A DNA stretch of 64,000 nt from Spironucleus salmonicida (GCA_000497125.2 CM035323.1:194001-258000), one strand, 5' to 3'; counted from the first letter of the stretch, positions 35,528-47,940 are shown. A program made the numbers and translations. The notes: generated from the sequence alone by a model not told the origin.

Positions 35528-37318
35528 TCATTGCATTGCAACACTATCTCTATTAAGTTAACTAACACGAACAGTGCTTTACCTACTATCTCCACCTTAT
35601 AATGTTTCTCCTCCAACGCTCTCTCGGAGACTCATAAATTGTTTAGAACTTCTAAGTGCAACGTTTTTGTTGAAAAGATTAGTAACAGACTATCTTTCCT
35701 TCGTTTTCTTATCTTCTTCTTCCTGATCAGCCGTTTTAGTAAGTTCAACCATAACGCTCTATCTGATTTCATCATTGGCAGCAGCCTGAGCGGCTACAGT
35801 ATCTTAAGTAGGGTCTTTACGATTCTTATTAAGTTTATGGAGCTTAGAATATTTGATGAAATAGAAAACAATAAATCCATAACCAATAATAGCATTTATT
35901 ACTTCAGCTAAAGCAATAATCAAATACAATGGTGAATTATCTGCTATTTCATACAAAGTGTAATAAAGGTAACCACAACCGAAAACAAGCATTGGAAGTT
36001 ATAATAAAGCTGACATAAGAGATTTAGATTCTAATTGCATGAAAGCTATAGAAAGATAATAAGGAATAGGCAATAGCATACACCATGCACCCGCCATTGC
36101 AGCAGAAACAGACTGTTTAATATTGTAATAAAAGAACGGAGTCTTTTCTTCAGGAGGAATAGGTAGAATTCCTTCGGCCAAAAACTGAGAAACATAAATT
36201 GCAATCAAACAAATTGGTATTGTGATTGCATACTAATAAATAACAGTCCAGACAAAAGTTTCATATATTCTAGTAACCTTTTTAACACCCATATTATAGC
36301 CGGCAAGTTGAGCAAACACATCTCTGAAAGCAAAATGAAGAGACTGTAAAAGCGCTTTTACACGAGTAAAAACAAGCAAACGAACATTCTAAATAAGCTT
36401 ATAATCTTCCTATTTGACCAAGTATTGAACAAACAAAACAGCCTCCAACATCAAAATTGAATCGGTAGCAACGTTCAAGAGTGGAGTGAAGCAATTTGCA
36501 ATAATTTAAAGCAAAATCTTAGGCCTTATAGGACTCAATCTCTTGAATTAAAATTTCAAAACCCCCCTATATTCTACATCTAAAAAGTTATATTTCATAA
36601 TAAGAATGAACATCCAAATCGTTATTATACCATTACTTACAATATAAGCAATGGCAGCGTTAGTTAAACTGATGCCTATATAGGTTGAATTAACATAGCA
36701 ATTAACTAGGAAACCTATAAATAACAACTATTCTGTAATATCGCGAATTAAAACTACGAAATACCTGCTTTCTGATTTCAAAAATGGTGTCAAACTGCGC
36801 GAAAAAATATTTGTAATAGAGGCCACACCAGCACGGATAAGCAAGTATTGACCAACAATTTCGCTAGTAAAGAACGTCTAAAGAGCAGCAAAATAGAGCA
36901 CGATTGCAATCATTCCCCATACGAAAGCGGCCACGAAGTAATGAGCGAAGTATATATTAGCTGCCACAATTTAATTTTTAGAAATGTTCCTTGAAGCAAA
37001 AATATTGGCCGAGGAGGCGAGAGCAAAGCTTATATGCATGGAAATCAGCTCATATATGGGTTGTAGGAGGATCATTGGTTGCACGGCCTCGATCCCAAGA
37101 AAGCGTGTAACTACAGCAATTTCGATCGTTTTAGATATCTGAGGAAGCAAGTGTGAGACCAGGTGCACGGGGTACGATCGTGGGATTAGTTGCTTGATTG
37201 GGTCTGTTCCCATTCTGAGTGTTATCTCATCAACCTGAGCATGTTTGGATGCCGATGAGGAACCTGAGGAGGAACCAAATGACATCTCTGAACCGCGATC
37301 TGCGTTGTCACCATCCAT
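35528..37318 (-). CDS. MATE/MVF-superfamily multidrug or lipid transporter (596 aa)
   Basis: A polytopic membrane protein of about 12 hydrophobic spans between residues 55 and 490. The N-terminus is Ser/Gly-rich and cytosolic, then Pro-Ile-Lys-Gln-Leu-Ile-Pro leads into the first helix, as in MatE proteins. A Phe-Leu-Gly-Ile-Glu-Ala and Gln-Pro-Ile-Tyr-Glu region matches the conserved MATE helix 2 area. The C-terminal 100 residues are charged and Gln/Ser-rich. MATE carriers export cationic compounds in exchange for H+ or Na+. About 15 Gln codons are TAA/TAG; read with the standard code it falls into four pieces. A CCGCTCC variant of the promoter motif lies 10 bp before the ATG. Confidence 0.75.
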
Positions 37319-37570
37319 TAGATTATACGGAGCGGTTTTATATTAAGATTATTATTATATTATTATATTAATATACAAAAATTAGTTTTTTTTAAATAAG
37401 AAAGATCAAAATAATATTATATAAATACAAAGATCAAAAAATAAAAATAGTTAAAGTATAAAATTGTATTTTACTTTTAATGAAGTAATGTGATTTTTTA
37501 GCTTTGTTTGTTGACAAATAGTATACGTTTAGGATTTAAACTCCTAAAATTACAACCACCGTAATTCATC

Positions 37571-38617
37571 TCACTATTCCACCCTCTGGCCCATTGTTTT
37601 ACCTAAACCTCTAGTCATTGCTCTCATTACTTCGTTTTCTACTTCAAATTTAGTCACTATTTCATGTTATTCCTCAATAATAATACTCTTTGACTGCAGC
37701 TCTTTTTTTAACTTTTCGCACTCAACAGATTTTAAAAATAGTCTCTCCCTAATCTCTTATAGACATTTTTCCATTGCTTATATCTGTTAATTCACACATA
37801 TTTATCCCGTCTCTGGCAAATTAACAACACCGAAACACCCATTAATATTATTAATCTAAAATGATAATTTATCAATAACTTTCTATTGTTATTCGTTTTC
37901 AATACTTATCTCGTACACTAGCTTCTAATACCCTGTTAGAACCTACAAAAAATCACGTGGGGCTGAGAAATCGTATTCATCAACATTAATTGTCCTGATA
38001 AATTTTTCTTGGATTTATACTTATTATAGAAGCTCATTCCCAGCTACTTTATGTGCTGCTATCTCTGCCTTATGGTTCAGTATCTCTACGTCTTTTTCTT
38101 CTAACATAAGAGAGAATTCGATTTCTTATTTGTTTATTATATCTTAGTAGTAACAAATTTTTTATGCATAACCTTTTTTCTCTTTGTCTTGCAATAGTTA
38201 TATGTGCTCCAGAGCTTAATTAGAGTGTAGACGACCTGTCATTTTGGCATTTTCTATCTCATTTTAGAGCCTAAAATTTGTAGCCTTTTCACCATCCAGA
38301 GCGTCGATTAGGTCCTTTTTAAGTACTTCGAGACGCTGTACGCGCGCTTACAGAAGGTCGCTTTGTGTACTCACAGAAACGATCTTTTACCTAAATGTTG
38401 CATTTTCAGCTGTAAGTTTTTCAGTCTTTAAAGTACTTTCCTCCAACTGCTACTTTAGCACATTCTGTGTACGTGCTGATGACAGCTGTAGCTCGTGTAA
38501 CGCCTAATTTAGGAGTGTTATTTGATTATTCTATGAATTTAATGCTAGATCTGGTACTTTTATAGGCGGATCGTCCTTCTAGATCGAGTGAAATAAGAAA
38601 GAAGAAATATCTGTCAT
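37571..38617 (-). CDS. Coiled-coil protein (348 aa)
   Basis: Code-6 frame from ATG 38617 to TGA 37571-37573. Residues about 40-200 and 265-330 are heptad-patterned Leu/Gln/Glu/Lys coiled coils, broken by a less helical segment around 200-260. The C-terminus is basic. Many heptad Gln are TAA/TAG. No catalytic motif; a structural or cytoskeletal role is plausible only by analogy. Confidence 0.78.
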
Positions 38618-39024
38618 TTTTGGCGGAAGGTATTATAATGTTGTATTACTATATATATTAATATATAGTAAGAAAGTTCTATTTTCAATTTTGTTATTCT
38701 AAAATTCCGATGTTACTTGAAATAAAAAGACTTTATAAATCCACAATCACTTAAGATATGTAGTAAAGCAAAATTAGAATACTTTTAAGTTTTCAAGGAT
38801 GCTTCCAAATAGTGCTTCTATTATACTTTTATATGAAATATAATAAGAGCAATTCAAAAGTGGTAGTTCAATCATACAATAACATTCATCAAGATATTGT
38901 AATTCAAATTGTTTAAATATGAAAAAGTATCACTATCATTAATCACTATCTAACAGAACATGTTATAAACTATAAATTTTTTTGTGCTTTACAAATGTGT
39001 AACACATATTATTCACTATTCTCA
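38618..39024. other. Intergenic region
   Basis: 407 bp, AT-rich, no gene seen. Confidence 0.5.
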
Positions 39025-39531
39025 TCATATTAAATCAGAGTCTGATCCCATATGTAAATTAAGCGAGAATGCAAGTCTATCTATATTTTCACATTTCTAG
39101 CTAGCCTTGACTGGTGGCCACTGTTTATTAAATTCATAGCTTCCCTATCGTTGACTTTTTCGCTGCTCATATCGGGTAAAAACACCTAGAACGGCTTCAT
39201 TCAGTGCGTAAATGTCAGATGCAAGTCTCTAAGATCTTGGTATCCGTATCGGCGAAAGTGCAGATTTTTGTAATCTCGCTACAGTATCCAGTTCTTCTCC
39301 AACTGTTCCTCGTTAGATTCGTGCTCGGGTTAGACTCCTTAATTATTCTAGCTGCAACTCTCTTGTGGTGTTCGTTTTTTATGATTTCTTGGTGTAGGAG
39401 TTCGATATTTTCTTCGCATTGGCTGTCGTTATAAGAAGTGGGTATGTACTTAAATCCTTGCTGTATGCTGGTGTGAAGCTGAGCAGACTACGCTGTTGCA
39501 GGTTTTTGTTAGTTTTAAGTGCGAAATCCAT
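39025..39531 (-). CDS. Basic hypothetical protein (168 aa)
   Basis: ATG at 39531 to TGA 39025-39027. Rich in Lys, Arg, Ser, Thr and Leu with eight TAA/TAG Gln codons and balanced codon composition. Mostly low-complexity basic with scattered helices (Arg-Glu-Leu-Gln-Leu-Glu, Ala-Arg-Leu-Gln-Lys). No known domain. Nothing is seen in the 335 bp to the next gene (39532-39866). Confidence 0.65.
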
Positions 39532-39866
39532 TTTCCAGTTTTAAATATTATTTATTAGAAAGTAAAAATATGATTAATAAATTTAAAATACATAGAATAA
39601 TGATTGTATATAAATAATAATTGCAGAAACAAAAAAATACAATAGCAGTATATTAAATTATTAATCATGGATATACGATTAAGCCTTAGCGGATATAAAC
39701 CACAACTTTTATTAGATATATAATTATATATTGTTAAACCTTCTTTTGTCTTTGTTTTGATTTAAAAACATGCAGTGAATCGTTATAAAAATAAAATGGA
39801 ACAAGCGATATCAGATAACTGCTGTTGCGCCCAAAATTCTATTAATCTAAAAAAGACATGCTTCAC

Positions 39867-41507
39867 TCAAAAGATGTATAAAATATCATCAAGACTGAGC
39901 CCGTCGCGCTCAATAGCTGTAACTGCCCCGTCCTGCTTTTTGGGTTAGATAAAGTGCTTTTTGGCGCTCTTGCCGTAAATTTCTGCGAGGAGTCCCTCCA
40001 CATTCTTGGCATTCAGATTCTTGAAGCTGATAAGCTCCGTGATCTTGTACTTGTTGATGAGGTAAACATTCTTTCCCTCCTTTCTGAGCTTTTCATAAAG
40101 CTCGTAGACTTCCTTGATAGTCTCTTTGGATGCGAAGAAAGTCGGAATAAAAAGTGCTGCATCGAACAGTTTCTCGTCATTGAGCACCTAGGAGTTACAC
40201 TTATCAATTGCAGCTGTTGGAACGTCTCTTTCGAGTACCTATGTAGCGCAGTGCAAAGAACCGTACATGGACGTAATTGACCTGAACGGAACGTACTCCA
40301 CTACAATACGTATATTGTTTTTCTGGCAGTAAGTTTTGAACACTGGGTGGCGCTCGATAAAGAGCTTGGATTCTTCGTGGACAGTTAAAATATGGAATGC
40401 CCCATCTGTGAATCCCAAATGGAGCATATTGCAACCGTATGCGAGCTAGTACTTATGAGGGATGGCTATGATGCTGTATCCGGATTATTCTAAATATTGC
40501 TTCAGTTCTATGTTCGTCCTCTTTTCATTGAGTGCGTAGAAGCTCTTATGCTCATCTGAATATCCGCCCAAGTGAACCCACTCGTCCACATATCTGAGCT
40601 TATCCGGATTGATCAAAATTTCTTCATCGATCAAAATGAGTTTGTCGTGCAATGGGCTGCAAGTACAATCAAGGTGCATTCTATCCTAATCCTGGTCGAA
40701 TGTATCTTTTACAATGATGAACTTGTCAGTTCCGAGGAGGTCGTGCTCCATAAGATGGATTCCAGCGGTATAAGAGCTTCTGAGTCCAACACCAAGTGCG
40801 CCGATCCCGTTGTTTAAGGCTATGAAATCACCACCTTCAATAGTGGCTTTAGGAGTTAACTTGTTTGCACCACCGCAGATGGGGATGTGTCTCTCGTAAG
40901 TGAACTCTCCAATTCTACCAATTGGTCTAATTCCAATCTTTTTTAATACGAATTCCATCAATGCGTTCTCACCTAGACGCTATTCAGCTGAAAAATTTCC
41001 TATTACCACACCCTTTGCAGTAGTAATCTATTAATCCCGCGTAAACACGATGTTACCAAGAGCGCGCATTTCAGTCTTTGTAGTGATAACGTTAGTGTTG
41101 TTCGTAGTGGCTTCAAGATACACTACAGGAGCTGTTAAAATTACCTTTACAAGCGACTCCGGAGAGAGTGATTTGATAACTTTCATCTTGTAGTCATCAC
41201 TTGCATACTCTTCTGGGCCGATATATGTGAGCTACTATGCTGCGTATTCCTCCAACTCTAGACGCTGAGCAGGATCAGTAGTGTTGGAGCGCAATATTTC
41301 ACAAACTTCCAATACGTTAATACCATGTGATTAAAGAACTTTTTGGAAATTACGATGTTGGGCTAGGGCTGACTCAGGGTTTATTGGGCACTCATAGAGC
41401 GAGCCAGCAGGATGAAGGCAATTTACAAAAACAGCGAGCTCAGGTTCGTATACTAATATAGTCCTAGCGGTGGCATGTTCTGAATGTTACTAGGGTTTTA
41501 TCTACAT
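39867..41507 (-). CDS. Arginine deiminase
   Basis: A 546-residue enzyme converting arginine to citrulline plus ammonia, first step of the ADI pathway that yields ATP in anaerobic protists. Signatures: FTRD near 165, EGGDF near 223 (Asp), LGVGLRSSYTAG soon after, MHLDC near 277 (catalytic His) and GCNMLHLG near 358 (nucleophile Cys). After the Cys, about 185 residues form a C-terminal extension much longer than in bacteria, as in the Giardia enzyme. The enzyme is split by several TAA/TAG in the standard code. It is divergent from ubiquilin with 173 bp between ATGs. Its presence is a strong pointer to an anaerobic metamonad. Confidence 0.95.
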
Positions 41508-41680
41508 TTGATTTGTTGAAGGAAAGTAAAATAATTATAAGTATTCTCACATTTCTACTAGATACTTTTAAATTTGTGAGAATTTTAACAGGTTTTATAA
41601 TATGTTATAAAATAATTATAATGCTAACTAACATTATAATATTATACTACATAATAATTATAATACATAAAACCTCTAGA

Positions 41681-43051
41681 ATGAAAATCATAGTTAAAAT
41701 CCTAAAAACGAAAGAAACGCTTTCAGTTGAGGTTCCTTAAGAAGCCAATATCCAGGAAATTATCAGTTAACTTAATTCTGTCCATAATATTAATGGAGAG
41801 ATTAGGTTAGTGCATAATGCAAAAATGTTAAAACCTGATTAGTCTATTGCATCTGCACAACTAATTGATGACGTAGTTTTATATGCAACTATAAAAGAGG
41901 TTAAAAAGGTGGTAATAGAAGAGACAAACATGCCAGAACTTTAAGTTTAATAGACTCAATCGTAACCATAGTAACCGTAGCAGCAAGTACAAGGTAAAAT
42001 CCCATTTTAAATGCCTCATTTGAATTAAGACCCAAAAGAAATGATGTAAAATCCGTTTGTTTAATAAATGATGTAAGCTCCTGGATTTATGGAATCCATG
42101 ATGAATAATCCTATGATGCAGTAGCTTAAGGAAAAGAATCCATAAATAGCTGAATTGTTAGAAGATCCAGAACTGCAAAAATAAATGGCTGATACAATGT
42201 CTGATCCAGTTAAACTCGATGAAATGTTGAGATAGTAAGACGCGATGATGAACACTGTTTAAAACACACCAGGGGCAATGTAGATGTATTAAAAATTATA
42301 ATATGATATGGAAGAAATCTAAAATGACTTTATGCAAAAATAAGGATCAACAGCTGGCAATGGATTTTTACCAGATGATGATAACAAAAATTAACAGGCT
42401 GGAACTGGTGCTTACCACACAAAAAATATAAAAGTAGATGAATTTTCATTAAATTTACCAAGATCTTATACAGATACTCTTTAAGGCTTTTATGGTGACT
42501 AAGCTGGAACAAAACCTTAAAACTAACAAAATTAATAGTATCAAGCTCCTTAAAATAATATGTTTGGTGGAATTCCTGATTTTGCCAACATGCCTAATAT
42601 GCCTAATAAACAGTAAATGGATACTTTAATGAATGATCCTCAAATGCAATAAATGATTGACGGCATGATAGACAATCCAGAGATGTTTAACATGTATATG
42701 TAAAATCCTATGATTAGATAGTAACTAGAATAGTCAAATCCTATGATGGCCCAGATGCTTGATAACCCAGAATAAATGCGTAATATGATGATTTAGGCTA
42801 GAAATATGATGAGAAATGGTGATATGTAATAAGCTCCATAAATACCTAAAAATAATGGTTTTGCCCCCAGAGCTGCTGTAGCTTAATCATAAGAAGAAAA
42901 GTTATAGGATCTCAAGTAAAGATTTGGTGCTTAATGTACAATGATTAAAGATATGGGCCTTGACTTTTAGGAAAACGAAATCTTGCTTGCCCTGGATTTC
43001 TGTAATGGAAATGTGGAAACTGCAATTAATTATCTGCTTGATAATTAGTGA
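41681..43051 (+). CDS. Ubiquilin/DSK2 shuttle factor (UBL-STI1-UBA)
   Basis: A 456-residue protein with the full ubiquilin order. Residues 1-75 form a ubiquitin-like fold (Lys-Ile-Ile-Val-Lys-Ile start and Leu-Val-His-Asn-Ala-Lys-Met-Leu). Two STI1-type Met/Asn/Pro-rich blocks follow at about 110-210 and 285-370, with repeated NPxMxxQ and DPxMQ words. The last 45 residues are a UBA domain with Met-Gly-Leu-Asp and Ala-Leu-x-x-Cys-Asn-Gly-Asn-Val-Glu-Thr-Ala. It ferries ubiquitinated clients to the proteasome and chaperones membrane proteins. Linkers are Gln-rich, mostly TAA/TAG. Confidence 0.92.
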
Positions 43052-43297
43052 TGAAAAGGAGATCAATATAGTTTTTTATAGTATAGAGTATAATTAAAGT
43101 CTGTGCGGCCTTTAATAACACCTCTAGTTATTTAATTCAACCACAGTTCTACAATGACCACCCAACGCTAATTTCATTTTATTACCTACTCCTAAATGCT
43201 AATATAATTTTCTTTCTTACATGAGGTATTAAACGATATCTAATATGTAAAATTTTTATTTTTATAACTTAGTGTATTTATTATTTTTACGTCTAGG

Positions 43298-43552
43298 ATG
43301 TCAATCTACTCAAATATCGGCCCATTTATGGACTTGGATCCGCAAATATCCCTATCTAATTATGGTAGCCATATCAGAAGTCAAATAACTATTATTTAGT
43401 ATTAAAAAGCTATCCGTAAATTCTATAATGGAAAGTTCATAAATAATCCATTAAAATAACACATTTAAAGTCGATTTATTTTTAAGCGACTTAGTAAACG
43501 CAGTAATATTTTAAAACCCATACTCTTTCCTAGACGAACTCTCGAAATTTGA
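43298..43552 (+). CDS. Small basic hypothetical protein (84 aa)
   Basis: ATG at 43298 to TGA 43550-43552 with six TAA/TAG codons. Begins with Ser/Pro/Asp-rich residues and ends very basic (Lys-Arg-Leu-Ser-Lys-Arg and Pro-Arg-Arg). Converges with the next gene, 30 bp between stops. No domain recognised. Confidence 0.5.
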
Positions 43553-43582
43553 AATCAGTAGCTTAAAATTAGTTGAATTTTC

Positions 43583-43762
43583 TCACTCTAACGAAAGTTA
43601 TATTTTGCAGCTTCCCAACTCGAAATCACCATCTTCTTCTCCTACACTCTGAAGATACGAAAAGATAGTCTGGGATTCTGAAGCAATTGGAACCTCCTCA
43701 ATAACAGCCAACCTGTTCTTTTTTGCACCCGTTCGGTGCCTAAAGGACTGAATTTTTTTCAT
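43583..43762 (-). CDS. Small PIAS-motif protein, copy 1 (59 aa)
   Basis: ATG at 43762 to TGA 43583-43585. Basic N-terminus (Met-Lys-Lys-Ile-x-Ser-Phe), then Glu-Glu-Val-Pro-Ile-Ala-Ser-Glu-Ser-x-x-Ile-Phe and an acidic tail. The core and spacing match the neighbouring 44021-44215 gene, so the two are tandem paralogues. An upstream in-frame ATG near 43836 would add about 25 residues, but paralogue alignment favours 43762. Confidence 0.6.
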
Positions 43763-44020
43763 TAGCAACACTGTAGACACTCGCAGATAAAATTAATAGA
43801 GCCAAAGTTTTTCAAATATTTAATAATTATACATTTATCTATGTTAATTTTTACTCCCTTTAAACTTAATTGGAACGAACTTTATTATTAATATATAATA
43901 GTATATATATTCTAAAATGCTGGAAGAAAACTGGAAAAACACCAAATTAATTTGATTCTTACAGGAATGGCGTACTCACTCGGTTGAATTAACTCTATTC
44001 TTCTTTTTACACCAATATGA

Positions 44021-44215
44021 TCACATCTCAATGTCATCTAGGAGGATAAGTACTTCCGAGCACAGAACGAGGTCGCTAGACTCAGAATTGTCGAGATAAA
44101 TCTATGTAAAAATAAACCTGGAGTCCGAGGCGATCGGTGCCTCCTCCATCTTAATGTACTTGATCTTTGGTGTGCTCGTACGTGACTTGTTCTTTAGCGA
44201 GTTAATCCGCCTCAT
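44021..44215 (-). CDS. Small PIAS-motif protein, copy 2 (64 aa)
   Basis: ATG at 44215 to TGA 44021-44023. Basic start (Met-Arg-Arg-Ile-Asn-Ser-Leu), central Glu-Glu-Ala-Pro-Ile-Ala-Ser-Asp-Ser-x-x-Ile-Phe, and an acidic, Leu-rich tail. Paralogue of the gene at 43583-43762, same strand, 258 bp apart. No known family. Confidence 0.6.
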
Positions 44216-44317
44216 TTGTAATTTAAAATGAAAGTGATGTTTACAATTAATTAATAATATACGTTAATATTCATAATAAAAAACCGAAATTCTTTACTTT
44301 CCGCCCACTGAATTTGA

Positions 44318-45817
44318 TCACAAAAGTTTGTCTGCACCATTCCAGTCCACTCCTACAACAGGTAGCAGCGTCTAGAGTAGATTCTCAACGAAGCTATCCA
44401 TTTCGTTCCTCTCGTACCCTTCTCTGTCATATTTTACACTCAACTGATACAACACTTTCTGGTCGTCCAATTAATCGAAATATACAAATTCCAATTTACC
44501 ACTTTCCAAATTTCTGGTTTTCCACTTCTAACAAAAAAGAACTGTATAATGCGCTTCGTTAAAGCACACCCAAATGGGGAATTTGACGCCACTTTTGAGG
44601 TTCTTTCCGACTTTCAAGTAATCGAAAAACTCAAAAATTGTGACGATTCCAACGTCAGAAACTTGGTGCGCCCCCTTCAAAATCATCCCTCCAACGTCCA
44701 AGTCGCCGTCGTGGAGTGATGCTGTTGCTCGGCCGATCAGCATCAAATTTACCAATTCTTGAGAGCAATTGTTAAAATTCGAGAATAAACTAGATGAGTT
44801 GAAGCCTGTCTGGTCAAAATCCTGAGCCAGGATGTTGTCTATCCCGCGTGACAAAATAAAGGTAACAACCATGCAAGGGATGAACGAAGTGATTTGGGCC
44901 GAAAACGCGAAATTTAAGAAAGATTTTGACGATAAAAATAATTTTAAATTGTCGTTTTATATAGTGCATACTTAAAAATTCTACATATCTTAGACCACAA
45001 AATCAAGTTGTATTTATGGTTCATCAAAAGAAAGTGGAAGAACAAAATTAGTGGATTTCGGGTTTATTATATATAATATATCAAAAAGTGCAGACAAAGC
45101 GGCGCTTTGAAAATTATTTTCTGTTTTGATTTTGTAAGGTTCGCCAAAAAACTGATATTTTAGCATTCTAGCCTGAACGACCGCCAAAAAACCACAGGGG
45201 CCACCGTTCGACTAGTGCAGACCCCACGTTTGTGGGTTTTCGAGAGTCTGAGGCTTCTCGCTCAGCTTGAAAAGCGATTAGTACCAGTTATCAGAAATAT
45301 TTTTCACGCGCTTTTCAGCGAATAGAGTTTTGAAAAAATTGTTCAAGTTTGATGTTTATGAGATATAAGAGCTTAGTATAGTGAAACTTGAGTGTTTTTG
45401 TGACGCTGATGTGGGGAGTGCTTTTTTAAGCGTTTACTGCTTGGATGGCTAAGACCATATTGAGGCAGAATTTGTGGTTGCAAACAGGGTTTCTGGGTCG
45501 ATGGAGATTGCTTTTTTGGTAGTTTTCTTTGCGGATGACGGGCGTGATTTTAAGGGCCTTTGGGAGCTTAGTGATTGAATATAGCCGTTAATTAGGAGTT
45601 CTAATGTTGATTTAATATATGGTTGCCCTGCATCTTTTTTATCTTTCTCTTCTAGAGCTTGCTTACGCAAATTAAGTGCATCGATCATTTCTGAGCGTTT
45701 TGAAATTGCAGTCGATGGTAGTTCAACCTATAGTTATTTTTATGTTTCTCTGAAGTTGTTTACAAGCAAGTATTCTTTGAATAGCGCTATAATTAAATCG
45801 TCATTGGAAAACGACAT
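44318..45817 (-). CDS. MINDY-family deubiquitinase (MINDY-4-like) with LisH domain
   Basis: A 499-residue protein. Residues about 4-36 form a LisH-type dimerisation motif. A Lys/Ser linker follows. The catalytic domain has NGGPCGFLAVVQA near 203-215 (nucleophile Cys), SRGIDNI, the CSQELVNLMLIGRAT block near 357-371 and FPIWVCFNEAHYTVLF near 410-425 (catalytic His), then WNGADKLL at the end. These match MINDY-3/4 (FAM188), which cleave K48-linked ubiquitin chains. The gene is AT-rich in the middle and GC-richer at the 3' end. Its ATG faces that of IFT54, 75 bp apart. Confidence 0.9.
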
Positions 45818-45876
45818 TGTAAAATTTTAAAAAATAAATACGATGGTATTATATAGTTTATATAAATACTTTAAGT

Positions 45877-45883
45877 CCACTCC
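45877..45883 (+). promoter_or_regulatory. CCACTCC promoter/initiator motif
   Basis: Exact CCACTCC followed by AAATTCAT, 9 bp before the IFT54 ATG. Confidence 0.6.
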
Positions 45884-45892
45884 AAATTCATA

Positions 45893-47596
45893 ATGTCTGA
45901 AGTACCGCACGAGCTCATTGAACAGACTTTCCAGCTCTACACTGACCTGTCCCCCGAATACGTTGTTGCAAAAGAGAAGCTGCAACGTCCCCCTGTGAAA
46001 GCTATTTTAGATGCCTTTAAAATTGCATCTGATTTTACTCGAGGCGCATTTCCTCCCGCGAACCTGATCAGAACAGAGTTCCCAGCTGAACAGAAACAGG
46101 AACGGTAAGATTACATCGCATAGATGATCGATATTGTTAAAAGTGAATCTGGGCGTGATATTCAAGCCTCCGCAAAAGCAATAACTGGTGGAAAGGAGGT
46201 AGAATTCACTCTCCACATGCTCATTGCACTGTTCGAAACAGCTAAGAATATGCCTCCCCCAAGCTAGAAATAGGATACAGAGATTGTAGAAGAAAGGAAT
46301 GTCGTTTAGGAGGTGCCCCAGCAAGCATATTAAGAGCCTGAACCAGTTTTTGAGACACAAAAAGCTTAATTCTCTGATGATTAATTTAGTTCTGAACCAT
46401 AAAATGAGGACCCAACTGAAGAGCTTATATAATACACTTTCGATTTACTTGAAAATGTAATCAACCTCCCTTAAATATCAAATAAAGCACTCTTACGACC
46501 CCCTGTTAAAATTTTATAAGAGATTTTTACTGCTTTTCATGACTGTACAAACTCAAAATTCCCAACAGCTGAGGTTACAGTACGTGAAGAATTTTCAAAG
46601 GAGCAGAAGGAGGAACGTTAATCTTATATTGAATCTATCATTAAATAGGTTATTCAATACTCTGGTGAAAATTTGAGTGTTTAAGCCAAGGCTATTACTG
46701 GAGGAAAATAGGTTGCTTACACATTATACTTATTAATTACTATGTGCAGAATAGCAAGAAAGATTAATAACGGGACATTTTAAGAACCAGTTAGTTAATC
46801 TTAATAAAATGTATAGGATATCTTCTCTCAGCCTTCTCCTTAAATTCCAGACCCTATTTAAGAATAAGAATAACCGTAGGGTTTTGCATAAGAACCAGTA
46901 GCATAATAGTAAATATATGAGATAAAACATGACGATTAGTCTGAAAAGTAACGTTAGATAGATGAAGAAGAAGATTAAAGAAGATATGCTGAAGCTAGAA
47001 GAAAGTAACAAGAAATTGAAGAGGAGTAGAGCAGAAGACTTACAAATGTATTCTCTGAAGCATAGACATAAAAAGCTACTTTTAATCGTCCACCACCTTC
47101 CCAATAAACTAAGAGACAATAAAACATTGAAAGTAATGTTGTTATTACTAAAAAATATATTGAAGATTCTGATTCTGAAAAAGAAGAAGAGCTACCTGAG
47201 TAATAATAACACGCGACTGGATTTGGCGCTTTTACAGATGCTGCTTAAACTGCATAAAATGAGTTTTAAAATGCCTTAGGTACTGATTAAGCACCAACTA
47301 AATAAATTAACTCATCAAATCAAAAACTTGTCAATGCTATTTCTGATTCTATTAGAAGAATTATTCCATTTTCAAAAGCAACTAGTTTTTTGGAAGAGCA
47401 CTTAGTTAGAATGAGATAAGACTTAGTAGCTGCTAGTGATGATGTAGATTTTTAGATGAAAAATTTAAATAAAGCTGTTAATTTAGAAGGAAAAGGAAAG
47501 AGTGTTTTAGATGCTAAGGTTAGGAGTTTATCCGATCAGGGTGAGTAAATAAGAGCTAGCTTTAACGAATTATACAGTTAAGGATTTTTGATGTGA
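45893..47596 (+). CDS. IFT54/TRAF3IP1 (MIP-T3) with duplicated N-terminal CH-like domain
   Basis: A 567-residue intraflagellar-transport protein. Residues about 5-120 show the MIP-T3 N-terminal domain: Glu-Lys-Leu-x-RPPVK, a Phe-Thr-Arg-Gly turn, Glu-Gln-Lys-Gln-Glu-Arg and the AKAITGGKE signature. A second copy follows at about 160-275, with Leu-Leu-RPPVK and AKAITGGKQ. Then comes a Gln/Glu/Arg-rich low-complexity region, and the MIP-T3 C-terminal coiled coil (Ser-Ile-Arg-Arg-Ile-x-Pro-Phe-Ser-Lys ... Phe-Leu-Glu-Glu-His) to the end. IFT54 is an IFT-B subunit binding tubulin and motors, so flagella are expected. The domain duplication is unusual. Dozens of TAA/TAG codons occur. Confidence 0.88.
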
Positions 47597-47709
47597 AAGG
47601 TTTTGGTATTTAATAATTTTTTCTCTAATAATATCAAACACTCTCTTAGTTATTCTAGTTATTAAATTAGGAACGCATCACAATATTGCTTAAAAATTAT
47701 AACCATCTC

Positions 47710-47940
47710 TCACTCATTAGTCATACACATCTATTTAAATTATTAGGTATAATTTGTCTTTGATGATAGTATGCTTATTTGACTCCTCTGGCTTGATTTT
47801 GTATTAAAAATAAATCCATCATTATGTTATATACTCAAGGCAGGTAAATTATAATCTTACGAATATTACTTTTCTCGCATGAATAGTGATGGAAGATGCT
47901 GTTTAATTGTCATTTTATTTTTAGATCTTAATTTTTTCAT
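47710..47940 (-). CDS. Small hypothetical protein (76 aa)
   Basis: ATG at 47940 to TGA 47710-47712, Lys/Ser/Gln-rich with six TAA/TAG codons. Basic N-terminus, polar C-terminus. Weakly supported by composition; no domain. The 356 bp beyond (47941-48296) are AT-rich with no gene seen. Confidence 0.45.
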
